A DNA stretch of 64,000 nt from JAGTRP01 sp035255045 (GCA_035255045.1 DATFAA010000088.1:80957-144956); one strand, 5' to 3'; shown: positions 16,599 through 28,481, counted from the first letter of the stretch. Notes: generated by a model from the letters alone, not told the origin. Translations and numbers: made by a program.

Positions 16599-17462
16599 AT
16601 GCACAGGGACCGCTTCTACACCCTCTCCGCCTCCTGCCCCGACGGGGTGGGCATCATCGCCAAGGTGTCCGGCTTCATCGCCGAGCACGGCGGCTGGATA
16701 CTGGAGTCGAGCTTCCATTCGGACGCCCTCACCGGCCAGTACTTCATGCGCCTGGAGATCAAGGCGGATTCCCTGCCCTTCCTGCTGGCGGAATTCCGCA
16801 AGCGTTTCGGCGAGGCGGTGGGCGGCCCCCTGAACATGAACTGGCGCATCACCGACAGCGCCGTCAAGAAGCGGGTGGTGATCCTGGTGTCCAAGCAGGA
16901 GCACTGCCTGTACGACCTCCTGGCCCGCTGGCAGGCCAGGGAGCTGGACATCGAGATCCCCTGCGTCATCTCCAACCACGACACCTTCCGGGGCTTCGTG
17001 GAATGGCACGGCATCCCCTTCCACCACGTGCCGGTGACCGCCGACAACAAGCTCGAGGCCTACGCCGAGATCCGCCGCATTTTCGACGACGTGCGGGGCG
17101 ACTGCATGGTGCTCGCCCGCTACATGCAGATCCTGTCGCCGGACCTGTGCGATGCCTACCCGGGCAAGATCATCAACATCCACCACTCCTTCCTGCCCTC
17201 CTTCGCCGGCGCCAAGCCCTACCATCAAGCCTACCAGCGCGGCGTCAAGCTGATCGGCGCCACCTGCCACTACGTCACCTCCGAACTGGACGCCGGCCCC
17301 ATCATCGAGCAGGACGTCATCCGCATCGACCATTCCGACTCCCCGGAGGACATGGTGCGCTACGGCAAGGACATCGAGAAGACAGTGCTGGCCCGCGGCC
17401 TGCGCTACCACCTGGAGGACCGGGTACTGGTCCACGGCAACAAGACGGTGGTCTTCCGCTAG
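16599..17462 (+). CDS. purU: formyltetrahydrofolate deformylase PurU
   Basis: Hydrolyses 10-formyl-THF to formate and THF, balancing the one-carbon pool and supplying formate for PurT. It has 287 residues. The N-terminal ACT domain (about 5-85, FYTLSASCPDGVGIIAKVSG) is followed by a formyltransferase-fold catalytic domain with VISNHDTFRGFVEWHGIPF, and IINIHHSFLPSFAGAKPYHQA with the catalytic Asn/His. Asp is in GATCHYVTSELDAGPIIEQD. It is 5 bp after thrH. The 3' end overlaps the convergent phosphoesterase gene by 4 bp. Confidence 0.97.
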   Translation: MHRDRFYTLSASCPDGVGIIAKVSGFIAEHGGWILESSFHSDALTGQYFMRLEIKADSLPFLLAEFRKRFGEAVGGPLNMNWRITDSAVKKRVVILVSKQEHCLYDLLARWQARELDIEIPCVISNHDTFRGFVEWHGIPFHHVPVTADNKLEAYAEIRRIFDDVRGDCMVLARYMQILSPDLCDAYPGKIINIHHSFLPSFAGAKPYHQAYQRGVKLIGATCHYVTSELDAGPIIEQDVIRIDHSDSPEDMVRYGKDIEKTVLARGLRYHLEDRVLVHGNKTVVFR

Positions 17463-18235
17463 TCCCCGTAGGCGTGCACCGGTGCCCCCCGCACCGGCAC
17501 GTAGTGGGTGAGCAAGCGCTCACCCGGCCGCCAGTCGTGCCAGAGAATTCCGCCTGTCTCCAGGGTATAGGCCAGGGGGCCTTCCCGCAGGGCGATCTGG
17601 TGGGCGGTGGCCGGCGCCGTCAGGGCGGGCCGGCCGGCGAAAGTGGTGACCACGAAGCGGTGCACATGGCCGCACAGCAGGGCTTCCACGTTGGGTCTCT
17701 CCGCCAGCCATCTTTCCAGGCGGTCCTCGTTCAGGCAGCGCAGCTCGTCCATGCCCGGAATGCCGATATCGAAGGGTGGATGGTGCAGGAATAGCAGCAC
17801 CGGCCGGTCCGTCGGGCAGGCCGCTTCCAGCCAGGCCAGCTGGGCGTCGCCGATTTCCCCCCAGGGCTGCCCGGGCACCGTCGTGTCGAGCAGCAGGAGG
17901 GTGCCGTCAGGCCAATCCTGGTGCAGGCAGCACAGGGGTTCCCCGCTCCAGGCGTGGTCTGAGAAGGCCCGGCGCAGTTCCATGCGGTCATCGTGGTTGC
18001 CCGGCAGCAGGGCGTAGGGCATGGGCAGGGTGTCCAGGGCCGCCCGCAGGCGCTGGTAGGCGGCGGCGCTGCCGGCGTCGGCCAGGTCGCCGGTGAGGAC
18101 CACCAGATCAGCCGCCGGAGTCAGGCTGCGCACCCGGTCCAGGGCGGCCACCAGGGCGCCTTCGGTATCCACCACGTCGTAGAGGGGCTGGCCATCGGCG
18201 GTGAGATGGGGGTCGGAGAGCTGGATGAATCGCAT
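17459..18235 (-). CDS. calcineurin-like phosphoesterase, CpdA-like
   Basis: Metallophosphoesterase of 258 residues resembling class III cAMP phosphodiesterase CpdA. All five metal-binding blocks are present: LSDPHL (residues 6-11), GDLAD, GNHDD, LHHPPF and GHVHR. Whether it really hydrolyses cAMP cannot be told; many relatives act on other phosphodiesters. It starts at ATG 18235 and stands alone on the minus strand, separated from the amt gene by an intrinsic terminator. Confidence 0.88.
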   Translation of the reverse strand: MRFIQLSDPHLTADGQPLYDVVDTEGALVAALDRVRSLTPAADLVVLTGDLADAGSAAAYQRLRAALDTLPMPYALLPGNHDDRMELRRAFSDHAWSGEPLCCLHQDWPDGTLLLLDTTVPGQPWGEIGDAQLAWLEAACPTDRPVLLFLHHPPFDIGIPGMDELRCLNEDRLERWLAERPNVEALLCGHVHRFVVTTFAGRPALTAPATAHQIALREGPLAYTLETGGILWHDWRPGERLLTHYVPVRGAPVHAYGD

Positions 18236-18249
18236 CAGTCCAGCCTAGC

Positions 18250-18277
18250 AAAAAAAACGGGCGCCACAAGGCGCCCG
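18250..18277 (-). terminator. intrinsic terminator after the amt gene
   Basis: A perfect 8-bp stem CGGGCGCC/GGCGCCCG (18258-18265 with 18270-18277) with a 4-nt loop is followed, on the minus strand, by an eight-base T run (A run at 18250-18257). It lies 23 bp after the amt stop codon and would end the torF-glnK-amt transcript. Confidence 0.9.
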
Positions 18278-18300
18278 AAAAGGATCCACGGAGGAGAGAA

Positions 18301-19785
18301 TCAGTGGTGGTAGGCGGATTCGCCGTGGGAGGTGAGGTCCAGGCCCTCGCGCTCTTCCTCTTCCGGCACCCGCAGGCCGATGATGATATCCACCAGCTTG
18401 TAGGCCACCAGGGAGACCACGCCGGACCACAGGATGACGGTGCCGACGCCCCACAGCTGGCTGATGACCTGGGCGGTCATGTCGAAGTCGCCGACCTTGT
18501 TGGCCACGTAGTCATAGACGCCGGTGCCGCCGAGGGAGGGGGAGACGAAGACGCCGGTCAGGATGGCGCCGAGGATGCCGCCCACCCCATGGACGCCGAA
18601 GACGTCGAGGGAGTCGTCGGCGCCCAGCAGGCGCTTGAGGCCATTGACGCCCCATAGGCAGACCATGCCGGCCAGCAGGCCGATGACCAGGGCGCCCATG
18701 ACGCCGACGAAGCCGGCGGCCGGGGTGATGGCCACGAGGCCGGCCACGGCACCGGAAGCGGCGCCCAGCATGGAAGGCTTACCCTTGAGCAGCCACTCGG
18801 CGAACATCCAGGACATGGCCGCGCAGGCGGTGGCCAGCCAGGTGTTGACCATGGCCAGGGCGGCGGCGCCGCTGGCTTCCAGGGCGGAGCCGGCGTTGAA
18901 GCCGAACCAGCCGAACCACAGGAGGGAAGCACCGATCATGGTGAAGGTCAGGCTGTGGGGAGCCATGGAGACGTTGCCCAGCCCGGTGCGCTTGCCCACC
19001 ATGTAGGCGCCCACCAGGCCGGCGACGGCGGCATTGATATGCACCACGGTGCCGCCGGCGAAGTCCAGCGCTCCCTTCTGGAACAGGAAGCCGGCCGTGG
19101 CGGCGGCCTTCTCGGCGGCCGCGGCGTCGGTGTAGGCGTCCGGACCGGCCCAGTACCAGACCATGTGGGCCATGGGCAGGTAGGACAGGGTGAACCAGAT
19201 GACGGTGAAGAGGAGCACGGCGGAGAACTTCACCCGCTCGGCGAAGGAGCCGACGATCAGGGCGCAGGTGATGGCCGCGAAGGCGCCCTGGAAGATGACG
19301 AAGGCCAGCTCCGAGATGACCACGCCCTTGGAGAAGGTGGCGCCCACCGACTCGGGGGTCACGCCCTTCAGGAAGAGCTTGTCCAGGGCCCCGAAGATGG
19401 CGTTGCCCTCGGTGAAGGCGGCGGAGTAGCCATAGACCACCCACAACACGGTCACCAGGGAGAAGACCACGAACACCTGCATCAGCACCGACAGCATGTT
19501 CTTGGAGCGGACCAGGCCGCCGTAGAACAGGGCCAGGCCCGGGATGGACATGAGGATGACCAAGGCGGCGCAGACCATGACCCAGGCGTTGTCGCCCTTG
19601 TTGGGCACGGCCGCGGCAGGAGCGGCTTCAGCCGGCGCGGCGGCGGGAGCGGCAGCAACGGCCGCCGGGGCTGCCGCCTCGGCCGCCACGGTGGCTACCG
19701 GCGCCGCCGGCTTATCTTCGGCCCAGGCCGGGGCGCCGACAGTGACGGCGCCCAGCAGGGCGAGCAAGGCAAGAAACTTTCTCAT
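18301..19785 (-). CDS. amtB: ammonium transporter Amt
   Basis: Trimeric inner-membrane ammonium channel of 494 residues. It has a signal peptide (about 1-22, GAPAWA), then an unusual Ala/Pro-rich low-complexity stretch of about 40 residues (24-62), and then 11 membrane helices. Typical segments are ALFYGGLVRSKNMLSVLMQ, GAFAAITCALIVGSFAERV, DFAGGTVVHINAAVAGLVGA with the pore His, LWFGWFGFNAGS, and DVFGVHGVGGILGAILTGVF with the second pore His. It ends with a cytoplasmic tail rich in Glu where GlnK docks. It lies 11 bp downstream of glnK. Confidence 0.96.
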   Translation of the reverse strand: MRKFLALLALLGAVTVGAPAWAEDKPAAPVATVAAEAAAPAAVAAAPAAAPAEAAPAAAVPNKGDNAWVMVCAALVILMSIPGLALFYGGLVRSKNMLSVLMQVFVVFSLVTVLWVVYGYSAAFTEGNAIFGALDKLFLKGVTPESVGATFSKGVVISELAFVIFQGAFAAITCALIVGSFAERVKFSAVLLFTVIWFTLSYLPMAHMVWYWAGPDAYTDAAAAEKAAATAGFLFQKGALDFAGGTVVHINAAVAGLVGAYMVGKRTGLGNVSMAPHSLTFTMIGASLLWFGWFGFNAGSALEASGAAALAMVNTWLATACAAMSWMFAEWLLKGKPSMLGAASGAVAGLVAITPAAGFVGVMGALVIGLLAGMVCLWGVNGLKRLLGADDSLDVFGVHGVGGILGAILTGVFVSPSLGGTGVYDYVANKVGDFDMTAQVISQLWGVGTVILWSGVVSLVAYKLVDIIIGLRVPEEEEREGLDLTSHGESAYHH

Positions 19786-19796
19786 GGTCGGGCTCC

Positions 19797-20135
19797 TTAG
19801 AGGGCGTCGGTGCCGGTTTCGCCGGTACGGATACGGACTACCTGTTCCAGGTCGAAGACGAATATCTTGCCGTCGCCGATCTTCCCGGTACTGGCGGATT
19901 TTTCGACGGCTTCGATGACCTGCTCGAGTTGGTCGTCCTTGACGGCCGCCTCGACTTTCACCTTGGGCAGGAAATCGACGACGTATTCGGCGCCGCGGTA
20001 GAGCTCGGTATGGCCTTTCTGCCGGCCGAAACCTTTCACTTCGGTGACGGTGATGCCCTGCACGCCGATGGCGGACAAGGCTTCCCGCACTTCGTCAAGC
20101 TTGAAGGGCTTGATGATGGCTGTGACGAATTTCAT
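19797..20135 (-). CDS. glnK: nitrogen regulatory PII protein GlnK
   Basis: PII signal protein of 112 residues, the standard length. It reads 2-oxoglutarate, ATP/ADP and, through uridylylation, glutamine, and blocks AmtB. The T-loop with the uridylylation Tyr is in GFGRQKGHTELYRGAEYVVD (Tyr51). The B- and C-loop residues ASTGKIGDGKIFV and VRIRTGETG are present. Start ATG 20135. Being directly ahead of amt, between torF and amt, identifies it as the GlnK rather than the GlnB copy. Confidence 0.96.
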   Translation of the reverse strand: MKFVTAIIKPFKLDEVREALSAIGVQGITVTEVKGFGRQKGHTELYRGAEYVVDFLPKVKVEAAVKDDQLEQVIEAVEKSASTGKIGDGKIFVFDLEQVVRIRTGETGTDAL

Positions 20136-20167
20136 GAGTAGGTCCTCACAAGTTTGAGATTTTCGAA

Positions 20168-20203
20168 TTTCCCGCCGGCGCCGGCCGGTGCACCGGCGGG
20201 AAA
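20168..20203 (-). terminator. hairpin between torF and glnK, possible terminator or processing site
   Basis: An 11-bp perfect stem TTTCCCGCCGG (20168-20178) pairs with CCGGCGGGAAA (20193-20203) around a 14-base GC-rich loop that can itself fold. It starts 15 bp after the torF stop. It has no strong T run in the minus direction, so it is more likely an attenuator or an RNA-stability element that lets torF be made in larger amount than glnK-amt. Confidence 0.5.
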
Positions 20204-20217
20204 GGATCAAAGGTTGG

Positions 20218-21060
20218 TTAGAAGGTCTTGGAAACCGACAGCACCGCGATGCCGCGGCCGGCGTCCTTGGTCTTGCTGCCCAGGGTGCCGGCGCTGTTGA
20301 GGGAGTTGGAGAAGCAGTAGAACTCCGCCTTGCCGCAATCGCCGTTGGCATTGGTGCCGACGTAGGCGGCACCGAACACCCAGCCATTCACGTCCTTGGT
20401 GACGCCGACCTTCCAGTCGGTGTAGCTGCCGCTCGGATCGCCGGTGGTGCCGGAATAGCGGAAGTCCTTCATGTACAGGTGGCCGACGTGGCCATTGACG
20501 CCCCAGCCATTGCCCAGGTCGTAGTTGGCGGAGAGGTCGAGGTAGCCGCTGCCCTGGGTTTCGGGAACCATGAAGTAGTCGGTGACGGCATAGGAATACT
20601 TCAGGGTCAGGAACTTCCAGCTACCGGCCACGTAGACCTCGCCGTTATGGACCGTGCCGCTGGCGTTCTTGCCCGGATGCTTGGCGTTGGTGCCGGACAG
20701 GGGCCGGGCGTCGGAACCGGGGTAGTAGTAGTAGAGACCGCCCACATCCACGCCGAAGTCACCGAAGGAGGTCTTGTAGCCGCCGTAGAAGTCCATCTCC
20801 AGGTTGCCCTCGGGGAAACCTGCGCCGGAGCTGACGTTGGAGTTCCAGTTGCCGAGGTAGAACCCGCTGGAATGGCTGTAGTCGAAACCACCCTGCAGGG
20901 CGGGCCGGCCGAAGGTCTGGTCGATGCCGCGGAAACGGTAGCTGCTGAACAGGCCGAGGTTGCCGGTGATGGTGTGCTCACTGGCGGGCGCAGCCGTTTG
21001 GGCGAAGGCCGGAGCCACACAGCTGGCGGCCAGGGCGGCGGCGATGATGGTCTTATGCAT
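20218..21060 (-). CDS. TorF family putative porin
   Basis: Outer-membrane beta-barrel protein of 280 residues (TIGR02001 family). It has a signal peptide (1-21, CVAPAFAQT) followed by the family opening GNLGLFSSYRFRGIDQT and alternating aromatic strands such as LEMDFYGGYKTSFGDFGVDVG. It ends VLSVSKTF with a terminal Phe. In Betaproteobacteria such porins are found next to glnK-amt and probably help small nitrogen compounds cross the outer membrane; that role is inferred. It is first in the torF-glnK-amtB unit, directly behind a sigma-54 promoter. Confidence 0.9.
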   Translation of the reverse strand: MHKTIIAAALAASCVAPAFAQTAAPASEHTITGNLGLFSSYRFRGIDQTFGRPALQGGFDYSHSSGFYLGNWNSNVSSGAGFPEGNLEMDFYGGYKTSFGDFGVDVGGLYYYYPGSDARPLSGTNAKHPGKNASGTVHNGEVYVAGSWKFLTLKYSYAVTDYFMVPETQGSGYLDLSANYDLGNGWGVNGHVGHLYMKDFRYSGTTGDPSGSYTDWKVGVTKDVNGWVFGAAYVGTNANGDCGKAEFYCFSNSLNSAGTLGSKTKDAGRGIAVLSVSKTF

Positions 21061-21113
21061 TATTCCTCTCCCGAAGAGTGGGGTTTGAAAAGAATCTGTT
21101 GCAACGCTCCAAC

Positions 21114-21129
21114 AGCACGAGCCGTGCCA
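21114..21129 (-). promoter_or_regulatory. sigma-54 (-24/-12) promoter of torF-glnK-amtB
   Basis: Minus strand TGGCACGGCTCGTGCT (21129 to 21114) matches TGGCAC-N5-TTGCW in all but one position. The essential GG and GC dinucleotides are separated by exactly 10 bases. Transcription would start near 21104, about 43 bp before the torF ATG. Confidence 0.85.
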
Positions 21130-21193
21130 ATGAAATTTATTTCATCGAATCAGTCGCTTATGCAGAACACCGGTCTCCCACGCCCCTTTTGCC

Positions 21194-21208
21194 GCACCGC
21201 CGTGGTGC
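21194..21208. promoter_or_regulatory. NtrC-type enhancer site
   Basis: GCACC-GCCGT-GGTGC is a perfect match to the NtrC palindrome core GCACC-N5-GGTGC. It is centred about 97 bp upstream of the predicted sigma-54 start, a normal enhancer distance. It lies between torF and the divergent ubiK. The rest of the 244-bp intergenic region shows one further weak inverted repeat (21203-21210 with 21223-21230). Confidence 0.75.
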
Positions 21209-21304
21209 GCCCTGCCGGGGCCGCGCACCAGCAGCGAGCGGCCCGGGGCGGCGGCGTCTGGGATGGAGCCCCATGCTAAACTCCCGGCAAATGGAGGTAA
21301 TTAC

Positions 21305-21547
21305 ATGCTTGACCCTAAGATGTTGGATGAATTTGCTGCCCGCATAAGCTCCCTGATCGCTGCCAGCCCCGCCCGGGACCTGGAAAAGAACGCCAAGGCC
21401 GTCATGTCGGGCTTCCTGTCCAAGCTCGACCTGGTGACCCGGGAGGAATTCGACGTGCAGGCCGAAGTGCTGACCCGCACCCGGGAAAAGCTCAAGGAGT
21501 TGGAAGCGCGGGTCGACGCCCTCGAACGCGCCCGCCAGGGCCAGTAA
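21305..21547 (+). CDS. ubiK: ubiquinone biosynthesis accessory factor UbiK
   Basis: Small protein of 80 residues (formerly YqiC, BMFP domain). It starts at ATG 21305, preceded by a perfect GGAGG 8 bp away; an earlier in-frame ATG lacks this. The N-terminal amphipathic helix (MLDEFAARISSLIAASPARD) and the C-terminal trimeric coiled coil with REEFDVQAEVLTRTREKL are diagnostic. It is thought to support the Ubi metabolon with UbiJ/UbiB at the membrane. comM follows after 10 bp. Confidence 0.93.
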   Translation: MLDPKMLDEFAARISSLIAASPARDLEKNAKAVMSGFLSKLDLVTREEFDVQAEVLTRTREKLKELEARVDALERARQGQ

Positions 21548-21557
21548 GGGCCCGTCC

Positions 21558-23051
21558 ATGGCCCTGGCCGTCGTCTTCAGCCGCGCGCTCGACGGCCTTT
21601 CGGCCCCCCCGGTGTCGGTGGAAGTCCATCTGGCCAGCGGCCTACCCGCCTTCACCCTGGTCGGCCTGCCCGATACCGAAGTGAAGGAAGCGCGGGACCG
21701 GGTGCGGGCGGCCATCGTCAATTCCGGCTTCGAATTCCCGAACCGGCGCATCACGGTCAATCTCGCCCCCGCCGATCTGCCCAAGGAATCGGGCCGCTTC
21801 GACCTGCCCATCGCCCTTGGCATCCTGGCCGCCAGTGGCCAGGTTCCCGACAAGCTCCTGAAGGACCACGAGTTTGCCGGCGAGCTTTCCCTGTCCGGCG
21901 AACTGCGGCCGGTGCGGGGAGCCCTGGCCATGGCCCTGCCTGCCGCCGGCAGCGGCCGGGCCTTCGTCCTGCCCGTGGACAGCGCCCGGGAAGCCGCCCT
22001 CACCGGCCGGCCGGACATACTGCCGGCGGCCTCTTTGCTGCAAGTGTGCGCTCACCTTTGCGGCAAGGAGTCCCTTCCGGCGGCGGAGCTACCCGATCTG
22101 TCAGCCGGCGAGGCTCACCCCGATCTCCTGGACATCAAGGGCCAGACCCAGGCCAAGCGGGCCCTGGAAGTGGCCGCTGCGGGCGGCCATTCCCTCCTGA
22201 TGTTCGGGCCACCCGGCGCCGGCAAATCCATGCTGGCAGCCCGTCTCCCCGGCCTGCTGCCGCCCCTCGGGCTGGAAGCGGCCCGCTCCTCGGCGGCGGT
22301 GCTATCCCTGGTCGGCCAGTTCCGGCCGGAGCGCTTCGGCCGGCGGGTGCTGCGCTCGCCCCACCACACGGCCTCGGCGGTCGCCCTGGTGGGCGGCGGC
22401 AACCCACCCCGGCCGGGGGAAATATCCCTGGCCCACCAGGGCATCCTCTTCCTGGACGAACTGCCGGAGTTCGACCGCAAGGTCCTGGAAACCCTGCGCG
22501 AGCCCCTGGAATCGGGCCGTATCCACATCGCCCGGGCCGCCCGCCAGGCGGATTTCCCCGCCGAGTTCCAGCTGGTGGCCGCCATGAATCCCTGTCCCTG
22601 CGGCTGGCAGGGGCATCCCAACCAGAAATGCCGGTGCACGCCGGATCAGGTAGCCCGCTACCGGGGCCGGATTTCCGGCCCGGTGCTGGATCGCATCGAC
22701 CTCCAGGTGGAGGTGCCGGCCCTGCCCGCCGAGACGCTGCAGGCCAGGCCCGAAGGCGAGACTTCGGCCGCCGTGCGGGCCCGGGTGGAGCGGGCCCTGG
22801 AACGCCAGCACGCCCGCCAGGGCAAGGCCAATGCCCGTCTGGCGGTGGCCGAGGTGGATAGCCACTGCCAGCCCGACGACGCCGGTACCGGGCTCCTGAA
22901 GCAGGCCATGGCCCGCCTCGACCTCTCGGCCCGGGCCTACCACCGCATCCTCAAGGTCGCCCGCACCATCGCCGACCTGGCCGACAGCCCCCGGATCGGG
23001 GCTGCGCACATTGCCGAAGCGGTCCAGTACCGACGCCTGGCGTCGGCCTGA
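21558..23051 (+). CDS. comM: YifB/ComM family AAA+ ATPase (Mg chelatase-like)
   Basis: Hexameric helicase that extends branch migration during natural transformation. It has 497 residues. The N-terminal chelatase-like domain has VEVHLASGLPAFTLVGLPD. Walker A is GPPGAGKSMLA, Walker B GILFLDELPEF, and there is a zinc-like Cys set (CPCGWQGHPNQKCRC). The C-terminal segment with LSARAYHRILKVARTIADL is typical. Together with DprA at 50922 it suggests competence. It is part of a likely run ubiK-comM-MFS-lipoprotein. Confidence 0.95.
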   Translation: MALAVVFSRALDGLSAPPVSVEVHLASGLPAFTLVGLPDTEVKEARDRVRAAIVNSGFEFPNRRITVNLAPADLPKESGRFDLPIALGILAASGQVPDKLLKDHEFAGELSLSGELRPVRGALAMALPAAGSGRAFVLPVDSAREAALTGRPDILPAASLLQVCAHLCGKESLPAAELPDLSAGEAHPDLLDIKGQTQAKRALEVAAAGGHSLLMFGPPGAGKSMLAARLPGLLPPLGLEAARSSAAVLSLVGQFRPERFGRRVLRSPHHTASAVALVGGGNPPRPGEISLAHQGILFLDELPEFDRKVLETLREPLESGRIHIARAARQADFPAEFQLVAAMNPCPCGWQGHPNQKCRCTPDQVARYRGRISGPVLDRIDLQVEVPALPAETLQARPEGETSAAVRARVERALERQHARQGKANARLAVAEVDSHCQPDDAGTGLLKQAMARLDLSARAYHRILKVARTIADLADSPRIGAAHIAEAVQYRRLASA

Positions 23052-23052
23052 G

Positions 23053-24270
23053 ATGAAACCTGCCGCCAATTCCGGCCGCAGCCTGGCCGTGCTCCTGGCT
23101 GGCCTGTCCGCCCTGGGGCCCTTCTCCATCGACACCTACCTGCCGTCCTTTCCCGAAATGGCGGCCAGCCTGGGCGCCAGCCAAGTGGAGATCCAGCAGA
23201 CCCTGACCGCCTACCTCGGCGCCTTCGCCTTCATGACCCTGTGGCACGGCGCCCTGTCCGATTCCTTCGGCCGGCGGCGAGTCGTCCTCATCGGGCTGGT
23301 GATCTATACCGTCGCCTCCCTGGGCTGCGCCTTCGCCACCCGCATCGAGCACCTGTGGCTGCTGCGGGCCCTGCAGGGCATGTCGGCCGGCGCCGGCATG
23401 GTGGTCGGGCGGGCGGTGGTGCGGGACATCTACGCGGGGGCGACGGCCCAGAAGATGCTGGCCCATATCGGCGTCATGTTCGCCCTGGCGCCGGCAGTGG
23501 CGCCAGTGATCGGGGGCTGGCTCCAGGTCGCCTTCGGCTGGCGTTCGGTGTTCTTCTTCCTGACCCTGCTGGGCGCCGTCCTCTGGCTCTCTTCCTGGTG
23601 GATGCTGTCCGAGAGTCTGCCGCCCGGGCGGCGCCAGCCCTTCGCGGCGGGCCACCTGTGGCGGGGCTACCGGCAGGTGCTGGGCAACCCGGCCTTCCTG
23701 CTCTGGTGCGTTGCCTTCGCCTTCATGTTCGGGGGTTTCTTCATCTACGTCCTGTCGGCGCCGGTCTTCCTGATGCAGCACCTGGGCCGCGGCGAAACCG
23801 AATTCATCTGGCTCTTCGGCCCGGCCATGGCCGGCCTCATGGCGGGCTCCTGGCTGTCGGGGAGCATCGCCGGCCGGTGGACGCCCGGCACCACCCTGCT
23901 CCGGGCTTTCCTCATCCTCGGGGCAGGGGCCGGGATCAACCTTGCCATCAGCCTCACCCTGCCCGCCGGGATACCGTGGAGCATCGTCCACCTGTTCGTC
24001 TACAACCTGGGCATGGGCCTGGCGATGCCCGCCCTCACGCTCCTCGCCCTGGACTGCTTCCCCGACCGGCGCGGCATGGCGGCCTCCTGCCAGAGCCTCA
24101 TCCAGACCGGCGCCAACGCTCTCTACGCTTCCCTCCTGGTGCCGCTCCTGTGGGGCTCGACCCTGACCCTGGCCCTGGGCATGGCGGTGCTGGCAGCCCT
24201 GGGCGGAGCCGGCGTCCTGCTCAACCATTGGCTACACTGGAGAGGTCGAACCGACCAGGAGCCCCGATGA
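23053..24270 (+). CDS. Bcr/CflA family MFS multidrug exporter
   Basis: Twelve-helix major facilitator of 405 residues. The Bcr/CflA opening is LAGLSALGPFSIDTYLPSFP (about 15-34), with QQTLTAYLGAFAFMTLWHGALSD, the MFS motif A LSDSFGRRRVVL, and LQGMSAGAGMVVGRAVVRD in helix 5. Drug export by proton antiport is expected, with unknown substrate. ATG 23053 lies 2 bp after the comM stop. The stop overlaps the start of the lipoprotein gene (ATGA). Confidence 0.9.
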   Translation: MKPAANSGRSLAVLLAGLSALGPFSIDTYLPSFPEMAASLGASQVEIQQTLTAYLGAFAFMTLWHGALSDSFGRRRVVLIGLVIYTVASLGCAFATRIEHLWLLRALQGMSAGAGMVVGRAVVRDIYAGATAQKMLAHIGVMFALAPAVAPVIGGWLQVAFGWRSVFFFLTLLGAVLWLSSWWMLSESLPPGRRQPFAAGHLWRGYRQVLGNPAFLLWCVAFAFMFGGFFIYVLSAPVFLMQHLGRGETEFIWLFGPAMAGLMAGSWLSGSIAGRWTPGTTLLRAFLILGAGAGINLAISLTLPAGIPWSIVHLFVYNLGMGLAMPALTLLALDCFPDRRGMAASCQSLIQTGANALYASLLVPLLWGSTLTLALGMAVLAALGGAGVLLNHWLHWRGRTDQEPR

Positions 24271-24758
24271 GCACTTCCCATTGGCTGGCGGCCGCGGCTG
24301 CCGCCGTCGCCGCCGCCCTCCTTCCCGCCTGCGACCGCAGCAACCTGGCGGCCATCCAGCCCGGCGTCACCACCGGCGCCGAAGTCCGGGCCCGCATGGG
24401 GCCGCCTGCAGCCGAGTACGCCAACGACGACGGCAGCGTCACCTGGGAATACAACCGCCAGCCCGGCGGCATCGAGTGCCACATGATCACCCTCGGCCCC
24501 GAACAGGTGGTGCGGCGGGTCGAGCAGGCCCTGACCGAGGCCAACATGGCCAGGGTGGCGGAGGGCATGGGCAAGGAGCAGGTCATGCGTCTCCTGGGCC
24601 ACCCGGGTTCGGTGAACACCTTCCCGCGCCTGAACGAGGAGGTTTGGGACTGGCGGGTGGCGGGAACGATTCCGACCGAGGAAGCTCACTTCCATATCCA
24701 TTTCGATACCGGCAGCGGTTTGGTGAAAAAGACTTCGCGGCGGGTAGAGATACGTTAA
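24267..24758 (+). CDS. lipoprotein with two BamE/SmpA-like repeats
   Basis: Predicted outer-membrane lipoprotein of 163 residues. The signal peptide ends in the lipobox LPAC (Cys at about 22). Two successive SmpA/OmlA-type units are visible: IQPGVTTGAEVRARMGPP (about 29-46) and a second copy VAEGMGKEQVMRLLGHPG (about 94-111), each followed by a W-containing strand (SVTWEYNRQ, EVWDWRV). The real BamE has one such unit, so this is a relative, not BamE itself. Its start is translationally coupled to the MFS exporter. Confidence 0.8.
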   Translation: MSTSHWLAAAAAAVAAALLPACDRSNLAAIQPGVTTGAEVRARMGPPAAEYANDDGSVTWEYNRQPGGIECHMITLGPEQVVRRVEQALTEANMARVAEGMGKEQVMRLLGHPGSVNTFPRLNEEVWDWRVAGTIPTEEAHFHIHFDTGSGLVKKTSRRVEIR

Positions 24759-24781
24759 AGGGGCCGGTTTGGCGGCCTTGC

Positions 24782-24787
24782 TATAAT
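24782..24787 (+). promoter_or_regulatory. TATAAT -10 element upstream of metH
   Basis: An exact TATAAT lies 32 bp before the metH ATG. The 60-bp gap is far too short for a cobalamin or SAM riboswitch, and I see no such motif; no clear -35 hexamer was found. Confidence 0.4.
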
Positions 24788-24818
24788 TTGCGGTTTTCCC
24801 TCCCGCCGGAAGATTCCC

Positions 24819-28480
<3,662 letters not shown>

Positions 28481-28481
<1 letters not shown>

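Noticed and set aside
21203..21230. TGGTGCGC/GCGCACCA inverted repeat as a second NtrC site
   Set aside because: The half-sites are in the opposite order and separated by 12 bp; only GCACC-N5-GGTGC at 21194 fits NtrC.
24759..24818. Possible cobalamin riboswitch upstream of metH
   Set aside because: Only 60 bp separate metH from the previous gene and no B12-box-like sequence is present.
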